Of a stretch of DNA of 64,000 bases, positions 28,067 through 36,643 are shown piece after piece. Location: NCBI RefSeq assembly GCF_000174435.1, contig NZ_ACJN02000002.1, positions 558,001-622,000 on the forward strand, read 5' to 3'. Within the stretch, counting starts at the first letter, position 1, and every line of letters begins with the position of its first letter. The notes below the pieces were generated by a model. It was not told the DNA's origin. It did not search any database and saw nothing but the letters and a program-made list of their open reading frames with translations. Both the position numbers and the translations under genes were made by a program. This DNA is from Desulfonatronospira thiodismutans ASO3-1. Its GTDB lineage: Bacteria > Desulfobacterota > Desulfovibrionia > Desulfovibrionales > Desulfonatronovibrionaceae.

Positions 28067-28597
28067 TTAGCGGGATGACAGGCTGCTGGAGCATGTTGGA
28101 CATACGGTATAAACCACGGTCAGATTCAGGGGTTTTTCCTGTGTGCCCTGATCCGGTTCCTGCCACTGGTCTTTGCTCTTTACCCGGCCGCAGATGCTGC
28201 ACCTGCTGACCATATTCCGGGACATCTGATCCGAAGTCTTAAAATATACAGTGCGGTTTCGCTTCTCGGTGGAGACGACCCTGTGTTCTACTCTGAGCAC
28301 CCCGGGCTTTTCGGGGATTATCTTCATCTGCATGTATCTTCTGGTATCCGGTGAGTCACAGCGGTAAGGGCGCTCAACAGCATCCCCGGTGATTTCAGCC
28401 AGCTGCAGGAGGGTGTCCAGCCACATCCTGGTGGAGTCGTCCCGGATATATTTCCATACCGAGCTTCCCTTGACCTGCCTTGAAAACGCCTTGGAGGCGT
28501 CATTTTCCAGGGCGAAGCGGTCCCAGGCCCCTCCGACTTCAATTATGCTTCTTTTTCTGTCCAGCCAGTAAATGACCTTTTGAGAATCTGTGCTCAC
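28067..28597 (-). CDS. Unrecognised protein with PAS-like front and two Cys pairs
   Basis: A 176-residue soluble protein of a family I cannot name. Residues 1-105 have the length and pattern of a PAS-like sensor (IEVGGAWDRFALENDA, VWKYIRDDSTRMWLDTLLQLAE). Residues about 133-172 carry CSIC and CPTC, spaced to form a single zinc site. Such pairing suggests a small sensory or redox-responsive protein. It starts 34 bases after the chemoreceptor gene ends on the same strand, so the two are probably co-transcribed. It is convergent with the hybrid kinase gene. Confidence 0.7.
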   Translation of the reverse strand: MSTDSQKVIYWLDRKRSIIEVGGAWDRFALENDASKAFSRQVKGSSVWKYIRDDSTRMWLDTLLQLAEITGDAVERPYRCDSPDTRRYMQMKIIPEKPGVLRVEHRVVSTEKRNRTVYFKTSDQMSRNMVSRCSICGRVKSKDQWQEPDQGTQEKPLNLTVVYTVCPTCSSSLSSR

Positions 28598-28630
28598 GGA
28601 TTTACCCTGTCACTTTTTAACTTTCCAGCT

Positions 28631-30199
28631 TTACTTTTGACTAAGCTGCTGTACCAGGTCCTTTAATTCCTGGGCCTGACGGGAGAGTTCTGCAATTGAA
28701 CCGGAGGACTGGGTCATGACCTCGCTTGTTTCTCTGGAAATGCGGTTTACTTCCTCTATGTTGCGGTTGACCTCTTCACTGGCGGTGGACTGCTCTTCGG
28801 TTGCGGTGGCAATGGCCTGGACCTGTTCTGTTGCTTTCTGGACCCGCCTGACAATGTCCTCCAGGGCCTCCCCGGAGCGGTTGGCCAGGCTGTTGGCCTC
28901 ATCGATAAGCGCCGAAGCCTGGTCCATGCCCTGTATATTGCTATTGGCCCCCTCCTGAATGGATGAAACAGCCTGCCCCACTTCCCTGGTGGCCTTCATG
29001 GTCTTTTCGGCCAGTTTGCGCACTTCATCGGCCACTACGGCGAACCCTCGCCCTGCATCCCCGGCCCTGGCCGCCTCGATGGCTGCATTGAGGGCCAGAA
29101 GATTGGTCTGGTCCGCAATATCATCAATAACATTCATGATGTTGCCTATCTCCTGTGCCTGTTTGCCCAGGCTGTCCATGCTGGACTGCAGTTCCCTGGA
29201 TTTTCCGTGCACCTTGTTTATTGCCGCCACAGAGTCTTCCACGACTTTTGAGCCCTCCCGGGCCATATCCCGGGCCTGATCAGCCTCCTGGGCCGCAGCA
29301 GAGGCGTTTCGGGCCACTTCCATAACGGTGCTGTTCATTTCCTCCATGGAGGTGGCCGTCTGCCCGGCCAGGGAAGTCTGGGATTCGGCCCCCCGGCTGG
29401 CCTGTTCCACCTGGGCGGCCAGGTCCCTGGAGGATGAGGCCAGGGATTCGGAAATGCTGGTGGCCTGACTGGCATAGCTGGAGATTATGCGGTTCTGTTC
29501 CTTGATACGCGCCTCCGAGGCCCGAATTTCGCTTAGATCAGTGTATATGCAAAGCGAACCCATGAGCTTGCCCTCGATATCGTACAGGGGCGAGGCATCA
29601 ATATGGATGCTGCGCTTGCCCCCTTTACGTCCGGTGAATTCCACCTCCTTGCTGATCCAGCGGTTTTCCTGCATGGCTGTACCCAGTACGGTCTGCCTTT
29701 TTTCACCATAGAAAAAGACAGCCACGTTCTGGCCGTAAAAGTCTTCGGGCCTGCCCTCGTGTTCCAGCATGTCCACCAGTTTCTGGTTGCCGAAGATGAA
29801 GTTTTCCTCAGTGTCGGTAACCGCGCAGGGAGTGGCCATGCTGTGCATGATCCCACGGGAGAGGCTCAGTTCGTATTTGAGGTGCTCAAGCATTTCCCGC
29901 AGGGCCTCCTGGGACTGGCCCATGAGACCCTGGTCCGGGAGCTGTCTGAATGTGCTGGTGTAGTGTCCGGAAGCTATACTTTTGGCCTGGGTGATGTTGT
30001 CCTGCAGGGTGCGGGAGACGAGGCTGGTGAAAGTGATGACTGCCAGGATAATCAGCGCGCCTCCTGCGCAGATGGCGGCCAGGAGCAGGCCTTCCGGGGC
30101 CCTGAAATACACCATTAAAACCATAAGGGCTGCATAGACTGCCACCAGGGCCAGTACAGCCGTCCTGAAGCTTTCCAGGGAACCAAGTAATCTTTGCAT
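28631..30199 (-). CDS. Methyl-accepting chemotaxis protein with cytoplasmic PAS
   Basis: A 522-residue chemoreceptor. Two membrane segments (about 13-32 and 37-60) are joined by a few residues, so there is no periplasmic sensor. A HAMP-like linker, a PAS domain (about 115-235, ending YTDLSEI) and a long signalling coil follow. The hairpin tip that contacts CheA and CheW ([20 protein letters not shown] then [18 protein letters not shown]) is intact. It probably senses an internal signal such as redox state. No CheR-tethering pentapeptide ends the protein. No other che genes are nearby. Confidence 0.95.
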   Translation of the reverse strand: MQRLLGSLESFRTAVLALVAVYAALMVLMVYFRAPEGLLLAAICAGGALIILAVITFTSLVSRTLQDNITQAKSIASGHYTSTFRQLPDQGLMGQSQEALREMLEHLKYELSLSRGIMHSMATPCAVTDTEENFIFGNQKLVDMLEHEGRPEDFYGQNVAVFFYGEKRQTVLGTAMQENRWISKEVEFTGRKGGKRSIHIDASPLYDIEGKLMGSLCIYTDLSEIRASEARIKEQNRIISSYASQATSISESLASSSRDLAAQVEQASRGAESQTSLAGQTATSMEEMNSTVMEVARNASAAAQEADQARDMAREGSKVVEDSVAAINKVHGKSRELQSSMDSLGKQAQEIGNIMNVIDDIADQTNLLALNAAIEAARAGDAGRGFAVVADEVRKLAEKTMKATREVGQAVSSIQEGANSNIQGMDQASALIDEANSLANRSGEALEDIVRRVQKATEQVQAIATATEEQSTASEEVNRNIEEVNRISRETSEVMTQSSGSIAELSRQAQELKDLVQQLSQK

Positions 30200-30407
30200 A
30201 TGCCCTCTCCTGTTGAATAGCTTTGTTCTGTATCGTCTTTTCTCCTGCCGGGCTTTACCGCCTGACAGAAAATGTAGTAACCATTCAGGGGGTGCCTCAA
30301 TCGGCCCGGGGACAGTCCCCGCACTTATTTTTTTCTGATGAACAATTTACAGATGTGAGCGTCAGTGACTTACCCCTGAAACCCCGTCATAAAAAACAAG
30401 AAACTTA

Positions 30408-30613
30408 GACAGGATTAACAGGATTGACAGGATAAGCAATCAGCGGCCCCGGTGAAATCAGCTGCGCTGTCCTTCGGAATTTCACAGGGCAAGCCGGAAG
30501 CCGCAGATTGCATTAGCCATCGCCATAGGCGAGTGATAACCTTTTGGCCTGGCTTCCGGCCAGGACAAAAATGTTTTTCTCTTAATCAATCTCTTAATCC
30601 TGTTAATCCTGTC
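30408..30613. repeat. Nested inverted-repeat element with strong internal folding
   Basis: An exact 18 bp inverted repeat, GACAGGATTAACAGGATT at 30408-30425 and its complement at 30596-30613, bounds 206 bp. Inside are a family C hairpin (30447-30489), a perfect stem GCCGGAAGCC (30493-30502) / GGCTTCCGGC (30551-30560), and a small TCGCC/GGCGA hairpin between them. No reading frame stands out. Confidence 0.7.
30447..30489. repeat. Family C hairpin, copy 3
   Basis: CCCCGGTGAAAT pairs with ATTTCAC-A-GGG around the loop CAGCTGCGCTGTCCTTCGGA. The loop matches the copy at 19242 although the stem differs. Confidence 0.7.
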
Positions 30614-30841
30614 AAAAAACTCTTTTATTTATTGGGTTGCGGGCATAGCCCGCCTTAGAAAAATGAGTGCGTGACAGTCCCCAGGGCCTGGTGCCAGTAA
30701 TCACCACCGAGAAATCCCCTGAATGGTTACAAAATGTATGTGCTAACAGGCCCGGGAATATAACTACAGGTGTTGTCGGCAGGTGATCCGTCTGCCGGGA
30801 TCAATACTGATAATCCGGCCCGGGCGCAACTTTTTTTGATG

Positions 30842-32626
30842 TCAGGAAATAATGTCCACCTGGTGCATGCCGCGGACACTGTTCATGAGAAAGACCCTTG
30901 GGCTGTCCAGTACGTCCTGGATGCTCAGCACACTTTCGCGGATGACGCCCTGCTCCAGCATAAGAGAACGGTACACTCCGGGCAGCAGGCCGCAGCTTAC
31001 CGGGGGGGTGAGCAGTTCCCCGTTTTTTTCTACTGCCAGGTTGGCAATGGTGGATTCGGTAGCCTGGCCGCGATGATTGTATAGAAGCACGTCCCGGCAG
31101 CCGGGCCTGGCAGCCAGGGCCTGATTGTACACTTCCCTGTTGGTGGTTTTGTGGTATAAGAACCTGTTGTCTGGATCCACCGCTGAGGCGGCCAGGGGCA
31201 GACGGGAAAAACCGGGATTCTGCGTATCAAGCTTCACTGCCTGCACCTTCACCGCACCCTTCCTGGATACCAGCAGGCGTATTTTGTGCGGCTCCTGGGG
31301 CAGGGCAGCACCCAGATCCTGCAACTCACTGTGCACTCGCTGCAGGTCCAGGGGAAAGTCAAAGTATTCAGCAGATTCCTGCAGGCGCTCGAGGTGCATG
31401 CTCAAATAGGGAAAGCCTTTTGAAGGCTGCCACAAAATGCTTTCCAAAAGATCGAAGCCAGGGCCTGGAGTGGCCAGGACCCTGGCCTTGACCCTGGACT
31501 CGTTCATTTCCATGTCCGTTCTGGAGTCCCAGACTATGCCTCCGCCGATGCCGTATTCGGCCAGGCTTTTTGTCTGGTCCAGAAGGAGGGTGCGGATGGC
31601 CACGTTGAACTGGGCCTGCCTGCCCGGAGCTACATAGCCCATGGCCCCGGTGTAGATGCGCCTGGGTGCGGTTTCCAGTTCAGCGATGATTTCCGTGGTT
31701 CTGATCTTGGGGGCTCCGGTAATGGAGGCAGGTGGGAAAAGAGATGAAAAAATCGCGTCCAGGGGAGCGGATGTAGAACTCTCTACCAGAGAAGTCATCT
31801 GCCAGACATCGAAATACTTTTCCACGGAAAACAGCTGCGGAACATGCACGCTTCCCGGATGGGCTATGCGGCCCATGTCGTTTCGGACCATGTCCACTAT
31901 CATGACGTTTTCGGCCCTGTCTTTTTCCGATTTTTCAAGCTCCCGGGCCGCATGCCGGTCCTGGATGTTGTCCAGGCCCCTGGCAGCGGTGCCTTTCATG
32001 GGCCTGGACCTCAGGGTCTGTCCCTTGAGGGTGAAAAACATCTCCGGGGAAAAGCTGCACAGGGCGAACTCTCCGGTATCAATGAAGGCTGCGTATGGAG
32101 GATCCTGAGAGCGGTAGATGGTGCAGAAGATGTCCAGGGGATCAAGGGAGCATTCAGCTCTTAACCTGTAGGTAAAATTGACCTGATAGGTATCTCCGGC
32201 CCGGATATATTCCCGGATGCGGTCCAGGGAACTGGAGTATTCCCCGGGGGTAATGGAGGGCGACCAGTTCAGGCCCTCCAGAGAAACCCGGGAGTCCGGG
32301 CGGGGCAGTTCTGTTTCCCGCATACCGGAAAAAAGTCCGAACCACAGAAGGGGAAAACCTGAATCGTCCGGGCGGACTTTTAAATAAGGATCAAAGGCCA
32401 AAGAGGCCTCGTAGGAGACAAACCCGGCAGCGAAAAGGCTGTGGCCTTCAACCTGCTGTTCCACCTGCTGCAGTGCGGGCAGGACCTCTTCGGCAGTATG
32501 AGCCTTGATTATGCCCTCAAGGCCGTCAAATGAAAGCAGTTTTCCTGAGCGGGCCTGTCGGACTAAGGCCCGGGGGGTCTTTATGCCTGAAGATTCAGGT
32601 TGCGAAAGTGCGGATCCAGGATCCAT
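30842..32626 (-). CDS. pabBC: Aminodeoxychorismate synthase component I / ADC lyase fusion
   Basis: A 594-residue bifunctional enzyme for p-aminobenzoate, a folate precursor. Residues 1-390 are the PabB chorismate-binding domain; RPMKGTAARG carries the Lys of the PIKGT motif that marks PabB rather than TrpE, and ASITGAPKIRTTEII and IGGGIVWDS follow. Residues about 400-594 are a PabC-like PLP lyase, with the PLP Lys probably in YHKTTNREVY and a LLPGVYRSLML stretch. The gene starts 10 bases after the greA stop codon. A pabA amidotransferase gene is not in the window. Confidence 0.93.
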   Translation of the reverse strand: MDPGSALSQPESSGIKTPRALVRQARSGKLLSFDGLEGIIKAHTAEEVLPALQQVEQQVEGHSLFAAGFVSYEASLAFDPYLKVRPDDSGFPLLWFGLFSGMRETELPRPDSRVSLEGLNWSPSITPGEYSSSLDRIREYIRAGDTYQVNFTYRLRAECSLDPLDIFCTIYRSQDPPYAAFIDTGEFALCSFSPEMFFTLKGQTLRSRPMKGTAARGLDNIQDRHAARELEKSEKDRAENVMIVDMVRNDMGRIAHPGSVHVPQLFSVEKYFDVWQMTSLVESSTSAPLDAIFSSLFPPASITGAPKIRTTEIIAELETAPRRIYTGAMGYVAPGRQAQFNVAIRTLLLDQTKSLAEYGIGGGIVWDSRTDMEMNESRVKARVLATPGPGFDLLESILWQPSKGFPYLSMHLERLQESAEYFDFPLDLQRVHSELQDLGAALPQEPHKIRLLVSRKGAVKVQAVKLDTQNPGFSRLPLAASAVDPDNRFLYHKTTNREVYNQALAARPGCRDVLLYNHRGQATESTIANLAVEKNGELLTPPVSCGLLPGVYRSLMLEQGVIRESVLSIQDVLDSPRVFLMNSVRGMHQVDIIS

Positions 32627-32635
32627 GATCCTGCC

Positions 32636-33133
32636 TTAGCCATCTTTGAAGATGGAGGAGCCGTAAAACTTGATATCCAGGATTTCGTACTCGATCTTGC
32701 CTTTGGGGGCGTTTACCACTGTTTCATCGCCCACCTCTCTGCCCATGAGGGCCCGGGCCAGGGGAGAAAAAACGGACAGAGAATCTGGAACAAAATCGGT
32801 CTCATCAGGGCCGAGCAGAGTATATTTTTTAACTTCGCCGGTGTCCACGTTTTCTATTTCCACTGTGGCCCCATAGCATACCTTGTTGCCATCCATGGTG
32901 TCCAGGTCGATGATGTTGAACATGGGCATACGTGAAGTTATCTGGGCAATCTTGGCCTCCAGAAGGCCCTGGCGTTCCCTGGCCGCGTCGTAGCCGGCGT
33001 TTTCTTTGAGATCGCCTTCCTCGCGGGCTTCCTTGATGGCCTGGATCACCTCGGGGCGTTCGGCCTGGAGTTTTTCCAGTTCTTGTTTAAGTCTTGCAAA
33101 ACCTTCCTCTGAAATGGGGATGCTGTCGCTCAT
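32636..33133 (-). CDS. greA: Transcription elongation factor GreA
   Basis: A 165-residue factor that stimulates RNA cleavage in backtracked RNA polymerase. The N-terminal coiled coil carries GDLKENAGYDAAR with Asp41 and Glu44 at its tip, the residues that complete the polymerase active site. The C-terminal FKBP-like domain ends IEYEILDIKF. The length is slightly above the usual 158. It precedes pabBC on the minus strand, with 9 bases between them. Confidence 0.97.
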   Translation of the reverse strand: MSDSIPISEEGFARLKQELEKLQAERPEVIQAIKEAREEGDLKENAGYDAARERQGLLEAKIAQITSRMPMFNIIDLDTMDGNKVCYGATVEIENVDTGEVKKYTLLGPDETDFVPDSLSVFSPLARALMGREVGDETVVNAPKGKIEYEILDIKFYGSSIFKDG

Positions 33134-33599
33134 ACCTGAATTCTCTCGTGTTTTGGGTTAGAAACAACTTAATCCCGCACACGTTTTAATCAAGCCTTTA
33201 CCTTTGCGTCTGATCCCGGGCATGCAGGGGTAAAGGGCTGAACCCACATCTCAGGCCGGTACAGGCAACTGAGGCCAGAACCTTGACCAGAGAGTGATTC
33301 AGCAAGACTTGAGAAAGCGTGTGCGGGATTATCTAAAGATTAATATCCTTAATATCCTGCCGGACTTTTTGTCCGGTGGTTTCCCGTACATGGCAAACAA
33401 TCTGATTTATGCATCATAGGTCATCCTCAGGGTCTGGTCAAGCCTCCGCCAGAAGTTTTCAGGCCGGTTTTTTGGTTTGGAAAATCCGGGGATTATTGTT
33501 AATATAGACGTAAGAATTAACCATAATGATTTGTGCTCCAGCTGTCCGGGAATGCAGGTCGGCAGAGCATGTAAACCGGAAAACAGGAGGTGCCGGGAT
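33134..33599. other. Intergenic region between greA and the macrodomain gene
   Basis: The divergent promoter region holds an inverted-repeat element (33170-33331), two direct copies of TTAATATCC near 33342-33356 and a CCGGAC/GTCCGG hairpin near 33361-33377. No gene is supported. Confidence 0.5.
33170..33331. repeat. Inverted-repeat element beside greA (162 bp)
   Basis: TAATCCCGCACACG at 33170-33183 and its exact complement at 33318-33331 bound the element. The bases just inside the arms continue to pair imperfectly (TTTTAATCAAG against CTTGAGAAAG). The ends begin with TA. It resembles a MITE. No second copy was found in the window. Confidence 0.65.
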
Positions 33600-34136
33600 A
33601 TGCACAAGGTAATTTCCAGGGTCAGGGTGGAATGCGTCCAGGGCGACATAGCCTCCCAGGAAGACATAACCGCAGTGGTAAATGCGGCAAACTCGCAGCT
33701 GAGGCCCGGCGGAGGCGTGGCCGGGGCCCTGCACCAGAAGGCCGGTCCCGGACTGGAAGAAGAATGCCGCCCCCTGGCGCCCATAAGGCCTGGAGAGGCG
33801 GTGCTTACCGGGGGACACAACCTGCCCAACAGGTACGTTATTCATTGCCTGGGGCCTGTTTACGGTGTGGACCGGCCCGAGGACGAACTACTGGCCAGGT
33901 GCTACAAAAGAGCCTTGAGCCTGGCTGAAGAGCACCATGTGGACTCCATAGCCTTTCCGGCCATTTCTTCGGGGGCCTTTGGTTTTCCCCTGGACAAGGC
34001 GGCGCAGGTGGCATTAAAAACAATTGCTGACGCGGCCACTGGACTGCGCCAGGTAAAAAAGATCAGGTTCGTCCTTTTCAGCCAGGAACAGAAGCAGGTG
34101 TTTGAACAGGCCCTGAGCAGCATCGAAAGCACGTAA
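33600..34136 (+). CDS. Macrodomain protein (ADP-ribose / O-acetyl-ADP-ribose type)
   Basis: A 178-residue single-domain protein. The ADP-ribose pocket is clear: VQGDIASQED (adenine-binding Asp), VVNAANSQLRPGGGVAGAL (NAAN and the glycine loop), and IAFPAISSGAFGFP. Relatives such as YmdB remove acetyl groups from O-acetyl-ADP-ribose or hydrolyse ADP-ribosyl esters. The start at 33600 has AGGAGG nine bases upstream; the frame is open earlier but not family-like. A 68-residue ORF follows 18 bases later and may be co-transcribed. Confidence 0.93.
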   Translation: MHKVISRVRVECVQGDIASQEDITAVVNAANSQLRPGGGVAGALHQKAGPGLEEECRPLAPIRPGEAVLTGGHNLPNRYVIHCLGPVYGVDRPEDELLARCYKRALSLAEEHHVDSIAFPAISSGAFGFPLDKAAQVALKTIADAATGLRQVKKIRFVLFSQEQKQVFEQALSSIEST

Positions 34137-34154
34137 AACCCAGTGAGGACTTAA

Positions 34155-34361
34155 ATGCCACAGGAAAAAACATACCTACAAAAGGCCATGGACAACCTTT
34201 ACGCTGCCCTGAGAGAGCAGCAGTCCGCAGACCCGGAATTGCGCAACAGGATTCAAAAATCAATCAATACCACTCAGTCGGCCCTGGATCTGGCCAAAGA
34301 GCGGGAAAAAGGCCGGGCCGGGGCTGCCGGGGTGGATGATGACGATCCCTGGCTGGGCTGA
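34155..34361 (+). CDS. Small hydrophilic protein of unknown function
   Basis: A 68-residue protein, highly charged and predicted helical (about 1-50), ending in an acidic DDDDPWLG tail. I do not recognise the family. GAGG lies 9 bases before the ATG, and the gene closely follows the macrodomain gene in the same direction. Both points support it being real. It is convergent with mrpE, 15 bases away. Confidence 0.6.
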   Translation: MPQEKTYLQKAMDNLYAALREQQSADPELRNRIQKSINTTQSALDLAKEREKGRAGAAGVDDDDPWLG

Positions 34362-34376
34362 TTTTTTCAGCCGGGG

Positions 34377-34916
34377 TCAAGTCCTGAACAGGGCCTGGAT
34401 TCTTTTTTCCAGGTCCTTCAGCCTGTCCTGGTGGGGCTGTGCAGCATCCAGGACATGAATGCGCAGGCTCTGGTCCACAAGCTGCACCGAGGCGGTACCG
34501 GGAAGCAGGCTGACTACCCAGACAAAAAGCACCCTGGCAGTGGGATGTTCAAGCTGGACCCTGTGCATGATTATGCCGGTCTTAAGGGGCATTGACGGCC
34601 TGAAGGCCCTGGAGGTGACATCAAGACCCCCCAGCAGGGACAGGTGCAAAAAGAAAGGGATAAAACCCGGAAGACCCGGCAGCCGGAGGTTCTGCCCGGG
34701 CACAAGGAACATGCTGCTCACCGCCGCTGCAAGGACGAAGAACAGCCCCAGAGGCCAGTCCTGCAAACTGCCTCCGGCCAGGCCCCACCAGATAACCCCG
34801 AAAAGGGCCAGGCGAAAGGCAAAGCACCTTGCCCCGGCAATAACTCCCGGCCGTGGACTTCTTTTTGCCTGATTTCCCGGCTCATTTACCATGTGTAGAT
34901 TCCGCCTTTCTTTCAT
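34377..34916 (-). CDS. mrpE: Mrp antiporter subunit E
   Basis: A 179-residue membrane protein of the MnhE/MrpE family with two or three membrane segments at the N-terminal half. It has the conserved HLSLLGGLDVTSRAF stretch and the soluble end in which GIIMHRVQLEHPTARVLFVWVVSLLPGTASV is typical of the family. MrpE is needed for full complex assembly. The start at 34916 shares a base with the stop of the upstream gene (TGATG), implying translational coupling. It is the last gene of the eight-gene operon. Confidence 0.9.
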   Translation of the reverse strand: MKERRNLHMVNEPGNQAKRSPRPGVIAGARCFAFRLALFGVIWWGLAGGSLQDWPLGLFFVLAAAVSSMFLVPGQNLRLPGLPGFIPFFLHLSLLGGLDVTSRAFRPSMPLKTGIIMHRVQLEHPTARVLFVWVVSLLPGTASVQLVDQSLRIHVLDAAQPHQDRLKDLEKRIQALFRT

Positions 34917-36643
34917 CAGATCATCATCCCCAAGCCTGCCAGAAGCAGGGTCAGAACTACAAATAAAAATCCGGCCACAGGCCACTGCCTGAGCCTGAAT
35001 TCAATGCTGCAGGGGGTTTCCATGCTTTTGCGGCCGTAAATATATCTGTCCAGCATGTATACAAAATTTATCTGTCCGCAGGTGGGGTCGCAAAGCGGGC
35101 TGCTGCGCCACCTGGCATAAGAAAGACGCCAGATTCTTTCCGTTAATTCCACGGTGTCCGGCCAGGAATGCAAAGCGGCCTGCAAGGGGACCCAGAATTT
35201 GATTGCCGGATAAATAAGCACACCAAGCATTACCGGCCACAGTCCCCCCCAGATAAAACCCGTATCCGCCTGCCAGGCCGCCGGGAGCATTTCGAATGTA
35301 TGCACGGATACAAAGGGCAGGCCGGTGCTTGCAGCCACCATGACCAGCCAGACCAGGGCCTGATCCCGGGGGTACGCCTTGTCCGCAGGTTTCATGGCCT
35401 GAAAAATCCGGTAGAGAAAATGCGCCATGAGCAGGGTTGTGCCCAGGGAGGAAAGGGGCAGAAGAAGCCCTGTAACAGAGTACATGGGGCCCATGGAAGC
35501 CAGGTCCTTCATGAGGTACTTGACCTGTATCCCGGAGGTAAGCGGAGCTCCGGCCAGGGCCAGGGCCGGCAGGGCCAGGGCCGCCAGCAGAAGAAAAGTG
35601 CCGGCCCCCTGCCCCCTGGCGTATTTGGTGGCTCCCACCCCGATGAACAGGGCTGCCTTGGCCAGTCCGTGGTGCATGACAAACATCAGGATTCCTGGCA
35701 GGGCCGTTTTTGCCAGTGCGGCATCAAAAAGGGCCAGCCCCAGGAGAAAGGCCATGAGTCCCATCTGGCTGATGCTGGAATAGGCCAGGACGGTTTTGGG
35801 GTCCTTTTCCAGAAGTCCGGCCAGAACTCCGAAAAAAGCCCCCAGAAGTCCCAGGCACATGAAAAATGCTCCCCAGGAGGGCATGGAGGCTGACTCCACC
35901 GGAAAAAAGTAAAGCCAGCCCAGAAGTCCGGCCTTGATCATGGCTCCGCTCAGTACTGCGCTGGCCGGGGTGGGAGCGGCCGGATGAGCCAGGGGCAGCC
36001 AGTAGTGCAGGCCCAGGATCCCGGCTTTGATGCCGAAGCCTGCAAACAGCAGAAAAAACATGGGATGAGCCGGGGAGAGTCCTGCAGCGGCCCGGGAAAT
36101 ATCCATAAACATGACGCTGTCGGCTACGTGCACCGAAATCATCAGCCCGGCGGTAAGCATCCCCTCCCCCAGCACAGCAGTGACCATGTATACATGCCCG
36201 GCCTTCCAGGCTGAGGGGGTGTCGTTGTGGATGACCAGGCTGTAGGCGGTAAAGGTCATAAGCGAGAAGAAAGCGTAAAAGGTGACTACGTCCTTGGCCA
36301 CTGCCAGACCCAGTGTGCCGCACATGGCCAGCAGAAACAAGATGGTATAGGAGCGCCGGTCGGGGTCATTGTGCATGCTGCAGGCGGAAAAAAAGCCTGC
36401 CCCGGTCCAGACCATGGCCATGAGAAGCAGGAAATACCTGCCGTATTCCCCGAAACCCAGATGCATGCCGAGTAAAAAACTGGGCATCTCCAGAGGGGCC
36501 GTATCGGATCCAAAAACAGCCAGACCCAGAGCCGGAAGAGGTCCCAGGACTGCAAGCCGGCCCCAGTATTTGTCCTGAATTTTTGAGATCAGGCACAGGC
36601 CCGCCAGAAGCAGGGGGAAAAAAACAGCCAGAACCCATATCAT
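34916..36643 (-). CDS. Mrp antiporter NuoL/M/N-like subunit (third copy)
   Basis: A 575-residue protein with about 14 membrane segments, homologous to the proton-pumping subunits of complex I. FGIKAGILGLHYWLPLAHPAAPTPASA contains the Lys and the LPxAHPxAP loop of the ion channel; SSISQMGLMAFLLGLAL and MHHGLAKAALF hold further conserved polar residues. It is longer than the two upstream copies by a C-terminal extension (about 500-575) with a cytosolic stretch containing CDPTCGQINFVYMLDRYIYGRK. The start at 36643 overlaps the preceding stop (ATGA). It may stand in for the NuoL part of MrpA. Confidence 0.9.
   Translation of the reverse strand: MIWVLAVFFPLLLAGLCLISKIQDKYWGRLAVLGPLPALGLAVFGSDTAPLEMPSFLLGMHLGFGEYGRYFLLLMAMVWTGAGFFSACSMHNDPDRRSYTILFLLAMCGTLGLAVAKDVVTFYAFFSLMTFTAYSLVIHNDTPSAWKAGHVYMVTAVLGEGMLTAGLMISVHVADSVMFMDISRAAAGLSPAHPMFFLLFAGFGIKAGILGLHYWLPLAHPAAPTPASAVLSGAMIKAGLLGWLYFFPVESASMPSWGAFFMCLGLLGAFFGVLAGLLEKDPKTVLAYSSISQMGLMAFLLGLALFDAALAKTALPGILMFVMHHGLAKAALFIGVGATKYARGQGAGTFLLLAALALPALALAGAPLTSGIQVKYLMKDLASMGPMYSVTGLLLPLSSLGTTLLMAHFLYRIFQAMKPADKAYPRDQALVWLVMVAASTGLPFVSVHTFEMLPAAWQADTGFIWGGLWPVMLGVLIYPAIKFWVPLQAALHSWPDTVELTERIWRLSYARWRSSPLCDPTCGQINFVYMLDRYIYGRKSMETPCSIEFRLRQWPVAGFLFVVLTLLLAGLGMMI

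Larger units (their letters stand above)
30277..30730. repeat. Family B element interrupted by another element
   Basis: The left end GTAACCATTCAGGGG is at 30277-30291 and the right end CCCCTGAATGGTTAC at 30716-30730. The left part holds GGGGACAGTCCCC; the right part holds TGACAGTCCCC-GGGCCTGGTGCCA and TCACCACCG, matching the copy at 24112. The middle is foreign: a separate inverted-repeat element at 30408-30613. The remaining parts of this gap hold no gene I can support. Confidence 0.85.

Noticed and set aside
30408-30613. A retron or group II intron-like structured RNA
   Set aside because: The region folds well, but no reverse transcriptase gene lies within several kilobases and no retron priming pattern was recognised; an inserted palindromic element explains it better.
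35168-35893. A 241-codon plus-strand frame inside the Mrp operon
   Set aside because: It is antisense to a clear NuoL/M/N-like gene; its Gly/Gln-rich composition is typical of a shadow frame.
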